From assembly GCA_945871545.1 (NCBI GenBank), contig CAMBWJ010000113.1, forward strand, positions 1-6,478: 6,478 nt of DNA, given 5' to 3'. The translations under genes and the position numbers were made by a program. How positions within the stretch are numbered: the first letter of the stretch is position 1; each line of letters begins with the position of its first letter. This document shows positions 6,060-6,478 of this stretch, piece by piece. The DNA is from an uncultured Clostridia bacterium. GTDB taxonomy: Bacteria; Bacillota_A; Clostridia; Christensenellales; Aristaeellaceae. A model generated the notes under the pieces. It was given only the letters and a program-made list of their open reading frames with translations. It was not told the origin of the DNA and did not search any database.

Positions 6060-6180
6060 TAAGCAGAAGCGTCCACTTCTCACCGTGCGTGAACAATGCA
6101 TCGGTTCCTATGAAAATAACCCTGCATGGGTGTTTGAAGAGTGGCGCTGCACGCTGCTCTTTTTCATTACCTGAACTTTT
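6060..6180 (+). ncRNA. infC operon leader, likely L20-type attenuation leader
   Basis: In Bacillota the infC-rpmI-rplT operon is controlled by ribosomal protein L20 binding its leader and causing premature termination. This leader has the expected location and size, and two competing folds can be read. In one, CCACTTCTCACC (6073-6084) pairs with GGTG (6129-6132) and AGAGTGG (6138-6144). This is followed inward by ATGCA (6096-6100) with TGCAT (6123-6127) and GGTT (6103-6106) with AACC (6118-6121), giving one nested long hairpin. In the other, AGAAG (6065-6069) pairs with CTTCT (6076-6080), and the terminator stem forms at 6138-6160. Both share the AGAGTGG segment and so exclude each other. The Rfam L20_leader match is inferred from context and the fold, not from a search. 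Confidence 0.68.
6138..6164 (+). terminator. Attenuator terminator in the infC leader
   Basis: AGAGTGGCG (6138-6146) pairs with CGCTGCTCT (6152-6160), 9 bp including two G-U pairs, around a CTGCA loop. It is followed by a T run (6160-6164). It sits 33 nt before the infC start, so it acts on its own operon as an attenuator and does not end the upstream gene. Confidence 0.75.
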
Positions 6181-6182
6181 AT

Positions 6183-6200
6183 GGGAGGTGCATCCTTATT
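6183..6200 (+). promoter_or_regulatory. Ribosome binding site and AUU start codon of infC
   Basis: GGGAGGTG (6183-6190) lies 7 nt before ATT (6198-6200), ideal spacing. The first in-frame ATG at 6210 would be 19 nt away, too far. This selects ATT as the start. AUU initiation of infC is well established in E. coli, where IF3 rejects non-standard starts and so limits its own synthesis. Confidence 0.78.
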
Positions 6201-6478
6201 AACGATCTCATGATTAACGAGGAGATTCGCGACCGCGAGGTGCGCGTCGTGGATCAGAACGGCGAACAGCTGGGCGTTATGCCCATCCGGCAGGCTTTGA
6301 ACTTGGCTGACGAGCAGCAGCTCGACCTGGTCAAGATCGCGCCGCAGGCCAAACCGCCGGTCTGCAAGCTCATGGACTACGGCAAGTACCGCTTCGAGCA
6401 GTCCAAGCGTGAGCGTGAGATTCGCAAGAATCAGAAGGTCATTGAGGTTAAAGAGGTGCGCCTTTCCGCTACCATCGA
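6198..6478 (+). CDS. infC: Translation initiation factor IF-3 (3' partial)
   Basis: IF3 binds the 30S ribosomal subunit, keeps it apart from 50S and checks start-codon pairing. The visible 93 codons cover the whole N-terminal domain and linker. They begin with ATT (read as Met) then NDLMINEEIRDREVRVVDQ, and continue through GVMPIRQALNLADEQQLDLV, APQAKPPVCKLMDYGKYRFEQ (the signature region, residues about 48-68) and the basic linker REREIRKNQKVIEVKEVRLS. The full protein is usually about 170-180 aa, so the C-terminal ribosome-binding domain is outside the window; rpmI and rplT are expected next. The ATT start at 6198 is preferred over ATG 6210 because of the ribosome binding site spacing, and the four extra residues match the usual N-terminus of the family. 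It was easy to miss because it has no stop inside the window and an unusual start. Confidence 0.93.
   Translation, partial: MNDLMINEEIRDREVRVVDQNGEQLGVMPIRQALNLADEQQLDLVKIAPQAKPPVCKLMDYGKYRFEQSKREREIRKNQKVIEVKEVRLSATI

Overview
The window reads as an ordinary chromosomal segment of a GC-rich member of the Clostridia (Bacillota). This rests on strong G/C-ending codon use, AGGAGG-type ribosome binding sites, an MglA/MglC sugar importer, a Znu zinc importer with a Fur-family regulator, and an infC gene preceded by an L20-type attenuation leader. The exact lineage cannot be fixed from sequence reading alone. All recognised genes are on the + strand. There are no mobile elements, CRISPR arrays, tRNAs or rRNAs, and no gene-free stretch longer than 300 bases.

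Region 1 (1-2832) is the 3' end of a sugar ABC transporter operon. It holds the C-terminal half of an MglA/RbsA-type double ATPase (cut by the window edge), then an MglC-type permease of 564 aa. The permease is much longer than usual because of an N-terminal extension: two extra membrane segments enclose an outside domain with three related repeats. A 90-aa single-span membrane protein of unknown function follows after a 1-nt gap, and a strong intrinsic terminator closes the unit.

Region 2 (2833-5999) is a zinc uptake operon in the order znuA - zur-like - znuC - znuB. It starts at a perfect consensus sigma-70 type promoter (TTGACA, 17 nt, TATAAT), followed by palindromic AT-rich sequence that is a candidate Zur operator. 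The genes are tightly packed: zur overlaps znuC by 41 nt, and the znuC stop shares a base with the ATG that should start znuB. That ATG frame carries good coding signal for about 32 codons. The coding signal and the conserved permease sequence then continue in another frame. The simplest reading is a one-base frameshift near 5094, which is either a real lesion or a sequence error.

Region 3 (6000-6478) starts the translation operon. It has a promoter, an RNA leader that can fold into two mutually exclusive structures (a long nested hairpin or an intrinsic terminator), and infC. The infC gene begins with a rare ATT (AUU) start codon 7 nt after a strong ribosome binding site and is cut by the window end.

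No previously undescribed system is clearly present. The best leads are the MglC extension with its repeats, the znuB reading-frame break, the putative operator under the znu promoter, and the AUU start and leader of infC.
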